Source: Microvirga sp. TS319
GTDB taxonomy: Bacteria > Pseudomonadota > Alphaproteobacteria > Rhizobiales > Beijerinckiaceae
Assembly: GCF_041276405.1 (NCBI RefSeq)
Contig: NZ_JBGGGT010000001.1
Coordinates: 479,501 to 543,500 of the forward strand
Direction: 5' to 3'
DNA: 64,000 nucleotides
Every line of letters starts with the position of its first letter. The stretch's first letter is position 1. Under the pieces are notes generated by a model. That model was not told the DNA's origin, did no database searches, and saw only the letters and a program-made list of their open reading frames with translations. Positions 44,728-52,863 of the stretch are shown in pieces. A program made the translations under genes and the position numbers.

Positions 44728-44773
44728 TGACAACGTTGTCTTTTGGCTTGATGCGGCTATGGTAACGTTGTCA
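44728..44773. promoter_or_regulatory. Two LacI-type operators before the amino-acid operon
   Basis: Site one is the perfect 12-bp palindrome GACAACGTTGTC (44729-44740). Site two is GGTAACGTTGTCA (44761-44773), a near match. Their centres (44734/44735 and 44766/44767) are 32 bp apart, about three helical turns. They lie just upstream of ATG 44789. The central CG palindrome fits LacI-family recognition, and a LacI-type gene is in this operon (50068). Confidence 0.65.
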
Positions 44774-44788
44774 TTTGATGGATGGGAC

Positions 44789-46081
44789 ATGGCGGACCTA
44801 AGATCACCCCTCGACGAAACGATCCGCGGAATACCTCCTGGATCCGGCTCGGTTTCCCACGACACTGTTGTGTCTCAAGCATGGCGCCCGGCCGACAACT
44901 CGATGCCGTTGCCTGTGCTGACCTTGGACGAGGCTGCCTTTCGCGAGAATTGCGGACAGATGTTCGGCTTTGCGAGGAGTCACGGTGCTGCCCTCGCGCC
45001 ACATGCCAAGACGCCAATGTCTCCCGATATCGTCAAGCTATTGCTGGAGCAGGGTGCCTGGGGGGCTACAACGGCCAACCTTCAGCAGACGGCCGTTCTC
45101 CTCCAGGCCGGGTGCCGGCGGCTGCTTCTTGCAAACCAGATTGGCGGCGATGCGAGCGGGAAGCGGCTGGGTGAGTTGCTCAAGCGATATCCGGATGCTG
45201 ATGTGCGAGTCTTCGCGGATTCGCCTCGGGCGGTCGGTGCACTTGCGGTTGCGGGTCAATATGCCGGCCGGCCAGTCCCGGTCCTTGTTGAGGTCGGGCG
45301 CGGTCGTGCCGGTGCACGGGATATCAACTCGGCGAGGGACGTGATCCGCGGCATCGCGTCGGACCCCGACTATGTGCGCTTTGCCGGAGCGGCGGCCTAT
45401 GAAGGTGCAGTGGCCAGTGCCGATCCGGTGGCTACCCGGAAAGCGATCGAGGAGCTTTCCGAGTTTGCCGCGCAGACATTCCACTTGGTGCGAGAGCAGG
45501 CTCCAGGCACTCCGCTGTTGCTGAGTGCAGGAGGGTCCGCCTTCTTCGACCTGGTGGTCGCGGCATTGCGGCCGATCGTAACGGCAGACGGAAATGCCAC
45601 CCTCGTTCTGCGCAGCGGCGCGATCTTCTTTCACGATCACGGCGTTTATGAGCGTGCGCTCCGTGCCATGGACGATCGCAAAGGGTTCGTGATCGACGGT
45701 CAAACCCGTTCCGCAGTCGCTGCCTTCACCCCGGCGCTGCGACTGTGGGCTGAGGTGCTTTCGCGTCCGGAACCGGAACTCGCCATCTGCGGCATGGGGA
45801 TGCGGGACGTCTCTTTCGATCAGGACCTGCCCGTTGCGCTCAATATCTACCGTAACGGCCGCCCGCTTCCCAGTGGCGGCTCCACGGTTCCTCTGCGCGT
45901 CAGCAAGCTGAACGATCAGCATGCCTTTCTCAGTCTCTCGCCCGGGACCGATCTTGCGGTTGGAGACGTTGTGGAGTTCGGAATTTCTCATCCCTGCACG
46001 TGTCTTGATCGCTGGCGCGTGTTCTATGGGCTGGATGAGAACGGTCAGGTTCGCTCCGCCTTTCGGACCTATTTCGGATAG
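44789..46081 (+). CDS. PLP fold-type III amino-acid deaminase/D-serine dehydratase-like protein
   Basis: 430 aa from ATG 44789; the frame is open to 44684, but that would place the palindromic operators inside the gene, so the internal start is preferred. The alanine-racemase-type barrel carries the probable PLP lysine K74 in LAPHAKTPMSPD. The C-terminal D-serine dehydratase-like domain shows the metal pair in ISHPCTCLDRW. Members dehydrate or deaminate D-hydroxy amino acids (D-Ser, D-Thr analogues) to keto acids plus ammonia. A transporter, a deacylase and RidA follow in the operon. Confidence 0.88.
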   Translation: MADLRSPLDETIRGIPPGSGSVSHDTVVSQAWRPADNSMPLPVLTLDEAAFRENCGQMFGFARSHGAALAPHAKTPMSPDIVKLLLEQGAWGATTANLQQTAVLLQAGCRRLLLANQIGGDASGKRLGELLKRYPDADVRVFADSPRAVGALAVAGQYAGRPVPVLVEVGRGRAGARDINSARDVIRGIASDPDYVRFAGAAAYEGAVASADPVATRKAIEELSEFAAQTFHLVREQAPGTPLLLSAGGSAFFDLVVAALRPIVTADGNATLVLRSGAIFFHDHGVYERALRAMDDRKGFVIDGQTRSAVAAFTPALRLWAEVLSRPEPELAICGMGMRDVSFDQDLPVALNIYRNGRPLPSGGSTVPLRVSKLNDQHAFLSLSPGTDLAVGDVVEFGISHPCTCLDRWRVFYGLDENGQVRSAFRTYFG

Positions 46082-46087
46082 GCGGTC

Positions 46088-46753
46088 ATGACTCTGAACT
46101 TCCAACAGCTCTGGCGTTATCAGGATCGCTTCATCGAGGGTGTCGTTCTTACGGTGACCCTAACGGGTATCGCGGCCGTTGCGGGCACTCTCATCGGCCT
46201 ACTGGGAGCCGTTCTCGTTCGCAGTGGCCCACGTCCGGTGCGATGGCTCATTCAAAGCTATATTGAGGTCATCCGGAACACGCCTTCACTGATCCAGATC
46301 TTCCTGATGTTCTTCGTCCTGCCGGCTTCCGGTCTGAAGCTGCCCCCGTTCGAAGCCGCAAGCGTCGCCCTGAGCATCTACTTTGGAGCCTATGCAATCG
46401 AGATCATCCGTTCTGGACTCGACACTATTCCGCGGAGCCAGATTGAGGCGGGGGCCTGCCTTGGACTGTCCCGCTGGGAGGTGTTCCGACACATCGTCCT
46501 CGCACCTGCACTGCGCAATATCTATCCTGCCTTCACGAGCCAGTTCGTGCTGCTGCTGCTTGGAACCTCTATTGCATCCCAAATTTCAGCCGAAGAGCTG
46601 TTCCACACGGCGAGTTTCGTCGAAAGCCGCACCTACCGCAGCTTCGAAGTCTATACCGTTGTTTGCGCGATCTACTTCATACTCGCAATGGCTTTCAAAG
46701 GCATGTTCGCGGTTGTTGGCCGGCTGGCATTTCGCTGGCCAACGCGACGCTGA
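46088..46753 (+). CDS. Polar amino-acid ABC transporter permease
   Basis: 221 aa, HisMQ/GlnP type. About five membrane segments; N-terminal FIEGVVLTVTLTGIAAVAGT and the EAA loop QIEAGACLGLSRWEVFRHIV. It begins 6 nt after the deaminase stop. With the next permease it forms the inner-membrane channel for an amino acid. Confidence 0.93.
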   Translation: MTLNFQQLWRYQDRFIEGVVLTVTLTGIAAVAGTLIGLLGAVLVRSGPRPVRWLIQSYIEVIRNTPSLIQIFLMFFVLPASGLKLPPFEAASVALSIYFGAYAIEIIRSGLDTIPRSQIEAGACLGLSRWEVFRHIVLAPALRNIYPAFTSQFVLLLLGTSIASQISAEELFHTASFVESRTYRSFEVYTVVCAIYFILAMAFKGMFAVVGRLAFRWPTRR

Positions 46754-46765
46754 TAAGGGGCAGAC

Positions 46766-47416
46766 ATGCGCGTCTTTACAACGTCCGATCTGATTTCGCT
46801 CTTTGCTGCGCTCCAATGGACGATCATTCTCGTCACCTTGGCAATTGCAATCGGGGCGCCTCTGGCGCTCGCCCTTGCTCTGATGAGGATCAGCAGGATC
46901 GCACCGCTACGCTGGATGGCGGCTGTATATCTCCAGCTGGTTCAAGGCATCCCACTCCTTGGGCTCCTGATGTTCTTCTACTTCGGCGTGCCTGTGTTCC
47001 TGGGTGTCCAGGTGCCTGCCATTGTGGCCGTCGGAATAGCATTTGCCGCGTACAGCAGTGCCTTCCTCGGCGAAATCTGGCGCGGTGGTATTCAAGCGGT
47101 GAAGCAGGCCCAATGGGAGGCTGCTGCCTGTCTTGGCATAACGCGGTGGCAGCAGTTCCGCTATGTGATTGCGCCACAGGCGCTGCGCATTGCTCTGCCG
47201 GCCACGGTCGGGTTCATGGTTCAACTCATCAAGGGCACCTCGTTGGCATCCGTCGTTGGATTCGTCGAGCTTGCTCGCGCAGGCCAGCTGGCAAGCGCGG
47301 CGACCTTCCAGCCTTTGCTGATCTACACAATCGTCGCCGCTATCTACTTCGCAATGTGTTTCCCACTCACCATCTGGTCGCGTTCCTTGGAGGCTCGTCT
47401 CAATGGCGCTCGTTGA
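46766..47416 (+). CDS. Polar amino-acid ABC transporter permease
   Basis: 216 aa, second HisMQ-type permease. The EAA loop is visible in AVKQAQWEAAACLGITRWQQ, and the segment IKGTSLASVVGFVELARAGQ is typical of the family. It overlaps the ATPase gene by 14 nt. The pair of different permeases is the normal heterodimer of polar amino-acid importers. Confidence 0.93.
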   Translation: MRVFTTSDLISLFAALQWTIILVTLAIAIGAPLALALALMRISRIAPLRWMAAVYLQLVQGIPLLGLLMFFYFGVPVFLGVQVPAIVAVGIAFAAYSSAFLGEIWRGGIQAVKQAQWEAAACLGITRWQQFRYVIAPQALRIALPATVGFMVQLIKGTSLASVVGFVELARAGQLASAATFQPLLIYTIVAAIYFAMCFPLTIWSRSLEARLNGAR

Positions 47417-48131
47417 AATCCGTGATGTACGCAAGAGCTTTGGCGCGAATGAAGTTCTGAAGGGCGTCTCGCTCGACATCAACGAAGGAGAGATCGTTAC
47501 CATCATCGGGCGGAGCGGATCTGGCAAGAGCACGCTGCTTCGATGCATCAACGCACTCGAGCAGATCGATGGTGGCGAAATCCGGGTGGAAGGCAAGGTC
47601 GTCCGGACGGACATGCCGGATCTGCGGAAGTTTCGGCAGCGCGTCGGGATTGTGTTCCAAGCGTTCAATCTCTTTCCGCATCTCACGGTCGAGAAGAACA
47701 TCACCTTGGCTCCTGTTCTCACCGGCAAAGTTGGTAAGCAGAAGGCGCGCCAGCTGGCGCTCGAGGTGCTCGAGCGAGTCGGCTTGGCAGAGAAGGTAGA
47801 CTCCTATCCGGAGCGGCTCTCTGGTGGCCAGCAGCAGCGCGTGGCCATCGCCCGCTGCCTAGCCATGGCGCCACACCTTATGCTCTTTGACGAGGTAACC
47901 TCGGCCCTCGATCCGGAGCTCGTCGGCGAAGTGCTTAAGGTTATGGAGGACATGGCCCGGCAGGGCATGACGATGGCTCTCGTCACGCACGAGATGGGGT
48001 TTGCGCGCAATGTCGCCTCCAAGATCGTGTTCATGCATCAAGGCAAAGTCTGGGAGCAGGGACCGCCTGCCGAACTGTTCGCGAACCCTCGAACGCCAGA
48101 ACTCAAGAGTTTCATCAGCTCGATCAAGTAG
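47403..48131 (+). CDS. Polar amino-acid ABC transporter ATP-binding protein (GlnQ-like)
   Basis: 242 aa. Walker A GRSGSGKSTL (about 36-45), signature RLSGGQQQRVAIARCLAM, Walker B LMLFDEVTSALDPE and the switch His in VTHEMGFARNV. All match the GlnQ/HisP group, the energising subunit for amino-acid uptake in the inner membrane. Confidence 0.95.
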   Translation: MALVEIRDVRKSFGANEVLKGVSLDINEGEIVTIIGRSGSGKSTLLRCINALEQIDGGEIRVEGKVVRTDMPDLRKFRQRVGIVFQAFNLFPHLTVEKNITLAPVLTGKVGKQKARQLALEVLERVGLAEKVDSYPERLSGGQQQRVAIARCLAMAPHLMLFDEVTSALDPELVGEVLKVMEDMARQGMTMALVTHEMGFARNVASKIVFMHQGKVWEQGPPAELFANPRTPELKSFISSIK

Positions 48132-48182
48132 CGCGCCAGAGAGGCGACCTACGACGAGGCTAGCACAAGGAGAGGATCACTC

Positions 48183-48971
48183 ATGAAGAAGTTACGCAAC
48201 CTGATTGCTGCTGCGGCAGCATCCATTCTCATTGCGGTGCCCACATTGGCCAAGGCTGACAAGCTTCAGGACGTCCTCAGTGCAGGAACGCTAAGGGTCG
48301 GTCTGCTCCTGGACGCCGCCCCATGGGGGTTCAAGGATGCGAAGGGCGAAGCCGCGGGTCTGGACGTTGATCTCGCTAAGCTCATGGCGTCCGATATGGG
48401 GGTAAAGCTCGAAATCGTGCCGTTGACAGGCGCAAGCCGTATTCCGAGTATTCTGGCCGACAAAGTCGACGTTCTCATCGCTGCGATGGGTGCTACACCG
48501 GAGCGAGCGCAGCAGGTCATGTTCTCCCAGCCATACGCCGCCGTGAACCTCGGTGTATTCGGTCCGAAGAGCCTGCCAGTTACCAAAAATCCCGGCGATC
48601 TGAAGGGACACTCGATCGCGGTCTCCAAGGGTAGCACACTTGACGTGTGGCTGACGGACAATGCCAAGGATGCGAAGATTGTGCGTTTCGAAGATACGCC
48701 GTCGGCCATAGCGGCGTACCTGTCCGGTCAGGCGGAGACATTTGCCGAGAATAGCGCGATTGCCTTGAAGGTCGCCGAGGACAATGCCGGCAAAGAGGTC
48801 GAGCTCAAGTATCTGATCCGTCAGTCTCCCGCGCACGTTGGAGTTTCCCAAGGAGAGCAGAACCTTCTGAACTGGATCAACACCTTCCTGTTTTACAATC
48901 GACTGAATGGCAAGCTGAACGAGCTCCAGCTCAAGCACTTCAAGGAAGCTCAAACGCTTCCGCAAATGTAA
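48183..48971 (+). CDS. Polar amino-acid ABC transporter substrate-binding protein
   Basis: 262 aa. Signal peptide KKLRNLIAAAAASILIAVPT followed by the type-3 solute-binding fold: GTLRVGLLLDAAPWGFKDAK near the N-terminus, PLTGASRIPSILADKVDVLI and GHSIAVSKGSTLDVWLTDNA. It captures the ligand in the periplasm and feeds the two permeases. An AAGGAGAGG ribosome site precedes the ATG. A hairpin follows at 48991. The ligand is probably the substrate of the deaminase or an N-acyl derivative, by operon logic. Confidence 0.94.
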   Translation: MKKLRNLIAAAAASILIAVPTLAKADKLQDVLSAGTLRVGLLLDAAPWGFKDAKGEAAGLDVDLAKLMASDMGVKLEIVPLTGASRIPSILADKVDVLIAAMGATPERAQQVMFSQPYAAVNLGVFGPKSLPVTKNPGDLKGHSIAVSKGSTLDVWLTDNAKDAKIVRFEDTPSAIAAYLSGQAETFAENSAIALKVAEDNAGKEVELKYLIRQSPAHVGVSQGEQNLLNWINTFLFYNRLNGKLNELQLKHFKEAQTLPQM

Positions 48972-48990
48972 GATTCTCAGCTCCGATCCC

Positions 48991-49020
48991 GCGGCGGCGA
49001 TCCTTCGCCGCCGCCCTTTT
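48991..49020 (+). terminator. Intrinsic terminator or attenuating hairpin inside the operon
   Basis: GCGGCGGCGA-TCCT-TCGCCGCCGC followed by CCTTTT: a perfect 10-bp GC stem and a short T run, between the binding-protein gene and the deacylase gene. Partial readthrough would give high binding-protein and lower deacylase levels. Confidence 0.75.
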
Positions 49021-49033
49021 CAAGGTTATTTTG

Positions 49034-50071
49034 ATGCATACGGGCGTGTACCATTCGCTTGATTTCACCGCCGAAGGAAAGTCGGCGGACTTTCTCAGTA
49101 TCCCCTTCTCGGTTGATCGCTCCCCTTACTTTCAAGTCAAGGTGCCGATGGTGCGGATCAAGCGGGGAACCGGTCCACGCGTTTTGCTGATGGCTGGCAA
49201 TCATGGCGATGAGTATGAAGGCGAGCTCGCGCTGATGCGTCTTATCCGTCATCTCGGTCCGGACATGATCAGGGGGGAGATCACGATTCTGCCTGTCGCC
49301 AATACGCCTGCTGTGATGGCCGCGCGGCGGCGTTCTCCGCTGGATGACGGTAATCTCAATCGAGCCTTCCCGGGGGATCTCGCTGGATCACCCACCTTCC
49401 GGATCGCCTATTTCCTTGAACGGGAGTTATTTTCACGCCACGACGTGGTATTTGACCTCCATTCCGGTGGCACGACAATGTGTCATCTGCCCTGTGCGCT
49501 CATCGAGCGGCAAGGACCGCCGGATCGTTTCTCGCTGGCTTTGGATTTGATGAAGGCGACCGGTCTCGGCCATGGTTTTATTGCCGAGAATGGCGCCACA
49601 GCGCCTACATCTATGGCCGCCGCCGCGAGAGCGGGCGCCATCGGGCTCAGCGGCGAGTTTGGTGGCGGCGGAACGGTTACCCCTGGAACGATGGCTGCGA
49701 CAAGCAGGGCGATCGACAATCTTCTGCTGAAACTCGGTATCGTCGACGAGCGGGTGCTCGGTTCTGAGGCCAGCGATCGTGAGCCCATGCAATTGCTTGC
49801 TCTGGACAGCCATCAGCAATCGATCTTTGCCACCCGTCGTGGCTGGTTCGAACCCGCTGTCGTTCCTGGCGCTCGAGTGGAAAAAGGCGACGTTGCAGGG
49901 TGGTATCACGATCTAAGCCGGATCGACGCGCCGGAAGAAACGCTTCGCTTCCACGAGTCCGGAATTGTCATCGCACGTCGGCTTCCAACAGACAGCGAGG
50001 CAGGAGACTGCCTGATCCAGGTCGCAAGGCCGATTGACGAACGGGCGGTTCTAAACTGGCCAGCACGATGA
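49034..50071 (+). CDS. Succinylglutamate desuccinylase/aspartoacylase-family deacylase
   Basis: 345 aa from ATG 49034 (a TTG precedes it). Zinc carboxypeptidase-type motifs: MAGNHGDEYEGE (H57, E60), the third ligand in VVFDLHSGG, and a catalytic Glu in ALSGEFGGGG-like LSGEFGGGG. It matches the DoeB/N-acyl-amino-acid deacylase branch. It would remove an acyl group from an N-acyl amino acid. Its stop overlaps the LacI gene start (ATGA). Confidence 0.9.
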   Translation: MHTGVYHSLDFTAEGKSADFLSIPFSVDRSPYFQVKVPMVRIKRGTGPRVLLMAGNHGDEYEGELALMRLIRHLGPDMIRGEITILPVANTPAVMAARRRSPLDDGNLNRAFPGDLAGSPTFRIAYFLERELFSRHDVVFDLHSGGTTMCHLPCALIERQGPPDRFSLALDLMKATGLGHGFIAENGATAPTSMAAAARAGAIGLSGEFGGGGTVTPGTMAATSRAIDNLLLKLGIVDERVLGSEASDREPMQLLALDSHQQSIFATRRGWFEPAVVPGARVEKGDVAGWYHDLSRIDAPEETLRFHESGIVIARRLPTDSEAGDCLIQVARPIDERAVLNWPAR

Positions 50072-51150
50072 ATGGGAGCCGAGACGGAGGATCCGTGTCA
50101 CCGACCTTTGATCAAGTCGTCCGCATCGGAAAACCCGTCAGTTTTGAACACGGGGTCGACCGGAAGCCCGTGCGCATCGAGGAAGTGGCGCGCATTGCCG
50201 GGGTTTCGCCCATCACGGTTTCGCGGGCTCTCCGCCAGCCGGACCGGGTATCGGAGGAAAAACGCCTCAAGGTTCAACGAGCCATTGAGGCTACCGGCTA
50301 TGCATCCAACCCTCATGCGCGAGCATTGAGATCCGGTCGCTCGAACATCGTTGCGGCTTTCGTCTCAAACATTCACAGCCAGCAGTTTGGACTGGCCGTT
50401 CAAGGCTGCGCCGAAGTGATGGAGCCGCATGGGTTCCAACTCATGATCGGACAAACCTCGTATTCTTATGCGAGGGAAACATCGATGATTCAGTCGCTTA
50501 TGGCCTTGCGTCCGGCGGCTGTCCTATTCACCGGTGTGGTGGAGCTGGAAGAAAACAGGACATTCCTGCGGGATCTTGGTATTCCCGTCGTGGAGACGTG
50601 GGCTTTCCCACCCGACCCGGTTGATATGCTGGTCGGGTTTTCCAATACCGATGGCGGTCGAATGGTCGCGCAGCACTTCGCGGCGCAAGGATACCGCCGC
50701 GTCGCGTTCATCGGGCGAAGCGGAGGTCGCGGCCAACTGCGCCTGGGGGGCTTCCGTGAAGGTGTGCGCGCCTCGAATCTCGAGCTGGTGGCAGAGCTGA
50801 ACTTGGATACGGTTTCAGGTCTCTCGGATGGCCAGCGGGCTCTAAACCAGCTCCTAGCCTGTCATGAGAAGATTGACGCTGTTTTCTGCGCCAATGATCT
50901 CATTGCAATGGGTGCATTACTTGAGGCTTCCAGGTGTGGGCTGAATGTGCCGGACGATATTGCAATTGCAGGATTCGGGGACAGCGATTTGGCGGCTGAG
51001 ATCCCGCCGGGCCTGACAACCATTCGGATGGACTGTCGTCGGATCGGCTATCGCGCCGGCGAAATGCTGCTCGCCCGCTTGAGCGGAGTAGCACCCGACG
51101 TATCCAGCGAGACCGTCACATTGGAGATTGTTAAGCGCGGAAGCACCTAA
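50068..51150 (+). CDS. LacI-family transcriptional regulator
   Basis: 360 aa. After a 35-residue extension comes the LacI HTH at 36-56 (VRIEEVARIAGVSPITVSRA) and the hinge helix NPHARALRSG. The C-terminal periplasmic-binding-like domain follows (IVAAFVSNIHSQQFGLAVQG; IDAVFCANDLIAMGALLEAS). It probably represses the operon at the twin palindromes at 44728-44773 and is released by an imported amino acid or derivative. Coupled by a 4-nt overlap to the deacylase gene. Confidence 0.94.
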   Translation: MNGSRDGGSVSPTFDQVVRIGKPVSFEHGVDRKPVRIEEVARIAGVSPITVSRALRQPDRVSEEKRLKVQRAIEATGYASNPHARALRSGRSNIVAAFVSNIHSQQFGLAVQGCAEVMEPHGFQLMIGQTSYSYARETSMIQSLMALRPAAVLFTGVVELEENRTFLRDLGIPVVETWAFPPDPVDMLVGFSNTDGGRMVAQHFAAQGYRRVAFIGRSGGRGQLRLGGFREGVRASNLELVAELNLDTVSGLSDGQRALNQLLACHEKIDAVFCANDLIAMGALLEASRCGLNVPDDIAIAGFGDSDLAAEIPPGLTTIRMDCRRIGYRAGEMLLARLSGVAPDVSSETVTLEIVKRGST

Positions 51151-51194
51151 ATCCTAGGCTGAAGATCCTTTAATCAAACGAACAGGAATCTGGC

Positions 51195-51656
51195 ATGACC
51201 CCTGAAGAAAAGCTAACGGCCCTTGGTCTGACTCTGCCCGAAGCGCCGGTACCGGTTGCCAATTACATGCCGTATCGTTGGGCGGGCAATCTGCTGTACC
51301 TGTCAGGGCAGGGGCCAAAGCGCCGGGACGGAACGTATCGCCCCGGGCGCCTTGGCAGAGATATCTCAGTCGAAGAAGCCTATGAGGAGGCTCGTCTCAC
51401 AGGGCTAAATCTCTTGGCTGTTGCGAAATCGGCCCTCGGTGAACTCAACCGGATCGAAGCTGTCGTCAAGTTGCTCGGCATGGTGAACGCCGAGGCTGAC
51501 TTCTTCGATCATCCGAAGGTGATCAACGGATGCTCGGACCTCCTCGTCGAGGTTCTAGGGGACGCCGGCCGTCATGCACGTTCCGCCGTCGGAATGGGAT
51601 CGCTGCCGAATCGTATGGCGGTTGAAGTCGAAGCCATCCTTTTGGTCAGAACGTAA
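51195..51656 (+). CDS. ridA: RidA-family enamine/imine deaminase
   Basis: 153 aa, slightly longer than E. coli RidA and of the YoaB/Rid subfamily type. It contains ANYMPYRWAGNLLYLSGQGP (N-terminal strands), AKSALGELNRIEAVVKLLGM and the C-terminal HARSAVGMGSLPNRMAVEVE with the Arg of the active site. RidA removes reactive 2-aminoacrylate/enamine intermediates released by PLP dehydratases. This fits the first gene of the operon and supports a hydroxy-amino-acid substrate. It starts 44 nt after the LacI gene. Confidence 0.92.
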   Translation: MTPEEKLTALGLTLPEAPVPVANYMPYRWAGNLLYLSGQGPKRRDGTYRPGRLGRDISVEEAYEEARLTGLNLLAVAKSALGELNRIEAVVKLLGMVNAEADFFDHPKVINGCSDLLVEVLGDAGRHARSAVGMGSLPNRMAVEVEAILLVRT

Positions 51657-51830
51657 GCCTACAGACCGATCAAGGCGTGTAGACATTCATTCGTGGGCAA
51701 GAGGCTGGCGGCGAGATAGATCCTGGCTGAGATGCTCTGATCGGTCTTGTCCGAGCGGGCGACAATGCGGCCGTACTGCTTCGGGTCATAGAAGAAGATC
51801 TCGACGAGATTCCGCCGCGGATCCGAACCG
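51657..51830 (-). mobile_element. IS5-type transposase C-terminal remnant
   Basis: Minus strand reads RRNLVEIFFYDPKQYGRIVA, then RSDKTDQSISARIYLAASLL and a stop near 51657, the end of an IS5-family transposase. The rest of the element is absent. Confidence 0.7.
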
Positions 51831-51855
51831 CTTTCAGGTCTGGAGCTCGGGCTAC

Positions 51856-51955
51856 AGCATCGGACGTGAAATCGAATTCACGTCCGATGCTATAAGTCTA
51901 TGTTTTGAGCATCTTTTCAGGCAAAACCAGTTTCCACTTCCCGCGTTCGATGCTC
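51856..51955. repeat. Pair of dispersed palindromic repeats
   Basis: The first unit (51856-51891) has perfect 15-bp arms AGCATCGGACGTGAA / TTCACGTCCGATGCT with a 6-nt centre, the most compact copy in the window. The second (51907-51955) has GAGCATC/GATGCTC around AAAACCAGTTTCCACTTCCC. Confidence 0.8.
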
Positions 51956-51959
51956 TAGG

Positions 51960-52070
51960 AAAGCCGGACGACAGCTACCCTCAACCGCGAGTGAAGCGGC
52001 GAGTGGCCATTGAACCGGTGATCGGACACTCGTGGGCCGATTACCGGATGAGATAAGTCATCTGAAAGGT
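51960..52070 (+). mobile_element. Second IS5-type transposase remnant
   Basis: Plus strand reads VKRRVAIEPVIGHSWADYRM, then in another frame HLKGRGETAWPP, as in the C-terminal DDE region of IS5-type transposases (RRSAIEPVIGHMKxxxRMGRNYLKGRxGD). It is frameshifted and truncated. Confidence 0.55.
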
Positions 52071-52210
52071 CGGGGGGAGACCGCATGGCCACCCTCCCGG
52101 CCGCATATAGGGACGACTGCCAGCTGCGGGACCTGTTATCTGGCGCTCCAGCGGAAACTCTCCGATTGTGTGCATCAAGTTCTGCAAAGCGAGGCGGCCG
52201 AACAGGCTGG

Positions 52211-52486
52211 CTAAGCGGCTTCGCGGAGTTGATCCTTCTTGTGCTCCTTCAGGTCCTCCATGTTGAGGTAGCGGTGCACCTCAAGCCAGTTCTGGCTGTC
52301 GGAGCCCGAGCGATCGCCGAGGCGGGTGGCCGTGCGCTGCCCCTTCTCGGCCTGGAGTGCATCGGTCACCTCGGCTTCGAGCATCTCTTGCATGACGGCG
52401 CGCACGATTTCGCGCAGACCATCCGGGCTCTGGGACAGAAGCTCCTTGATGGCAGCGGCGGCAGGTTTATCCTTGACGATGGTCAT
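52211..52486 (-). mobile_element. IS256-family transposase N-terminal remnant
   Basis: The minus strand encodes AIKELLSQSPDGLREIVRAV and MQEMLEAEVTDALQAEKGQR plus TRLGDRSG, the N-terminus of IS256/Mutator transposases (EAEMTEALGAxKGERT). The rest of the element is missing; the frame ends in unrelated residues. 52526-52863 downstream holds only a repeat half-unit (52671-52715) and no gene that can be supported. Confidence 0.75.
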
Positions 52487-52670
52487 GGTGGGGCTCCTCT
52501 CGGAGGGTGACTTGGACATCACCATCCTGCCATGATCGCCCCGATCAGGCGATTTGCAGAACCTTTACCACACTACTCGAGCATCGCCCCGTCGGCGGCA
52601 CCAACTGAAGGCGCAAGGGCGCGTATTCGGCGTGCGCGAGTATAGTCCTTGATGCGTACTGAGCTCACAG

Positions 52671-52715
52671 GGCATCGTGCGCAAAGGTGGATCCGGTTTT
52701 GCGCAGGAAGATTCG
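52671..52715. repeat. Partial dispersed palindromic repeat
   Basis: GGCATCGTGCGCAAAGGTGG and ATCCGGTTTTGCGCAGGAAG keep the left half and core of the GCATCGTGCG subtype; the right arm is lost. Confidence 0.5.
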
Positions 52716-52863
52716 CGTTATAGAGAAGCGACACGGCGTGCATGTGAATGTCGGAAGTTCTGTCTGGTGCGAACGTCGTTCGTCTCTGGGATGGTGCTTG
52801 GGCGCCAGTTCGCCAGAAGGGCCCCCCATTAAAGGAAGAGCCCTCCCGCGATCCCGTGCTTGA

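Noticed and set aside
44684..44788. N-terminal extension of the deaminase gene
   Set aside because: It would place two palindromic operators inside the coding region; ATG 44789 fits better.
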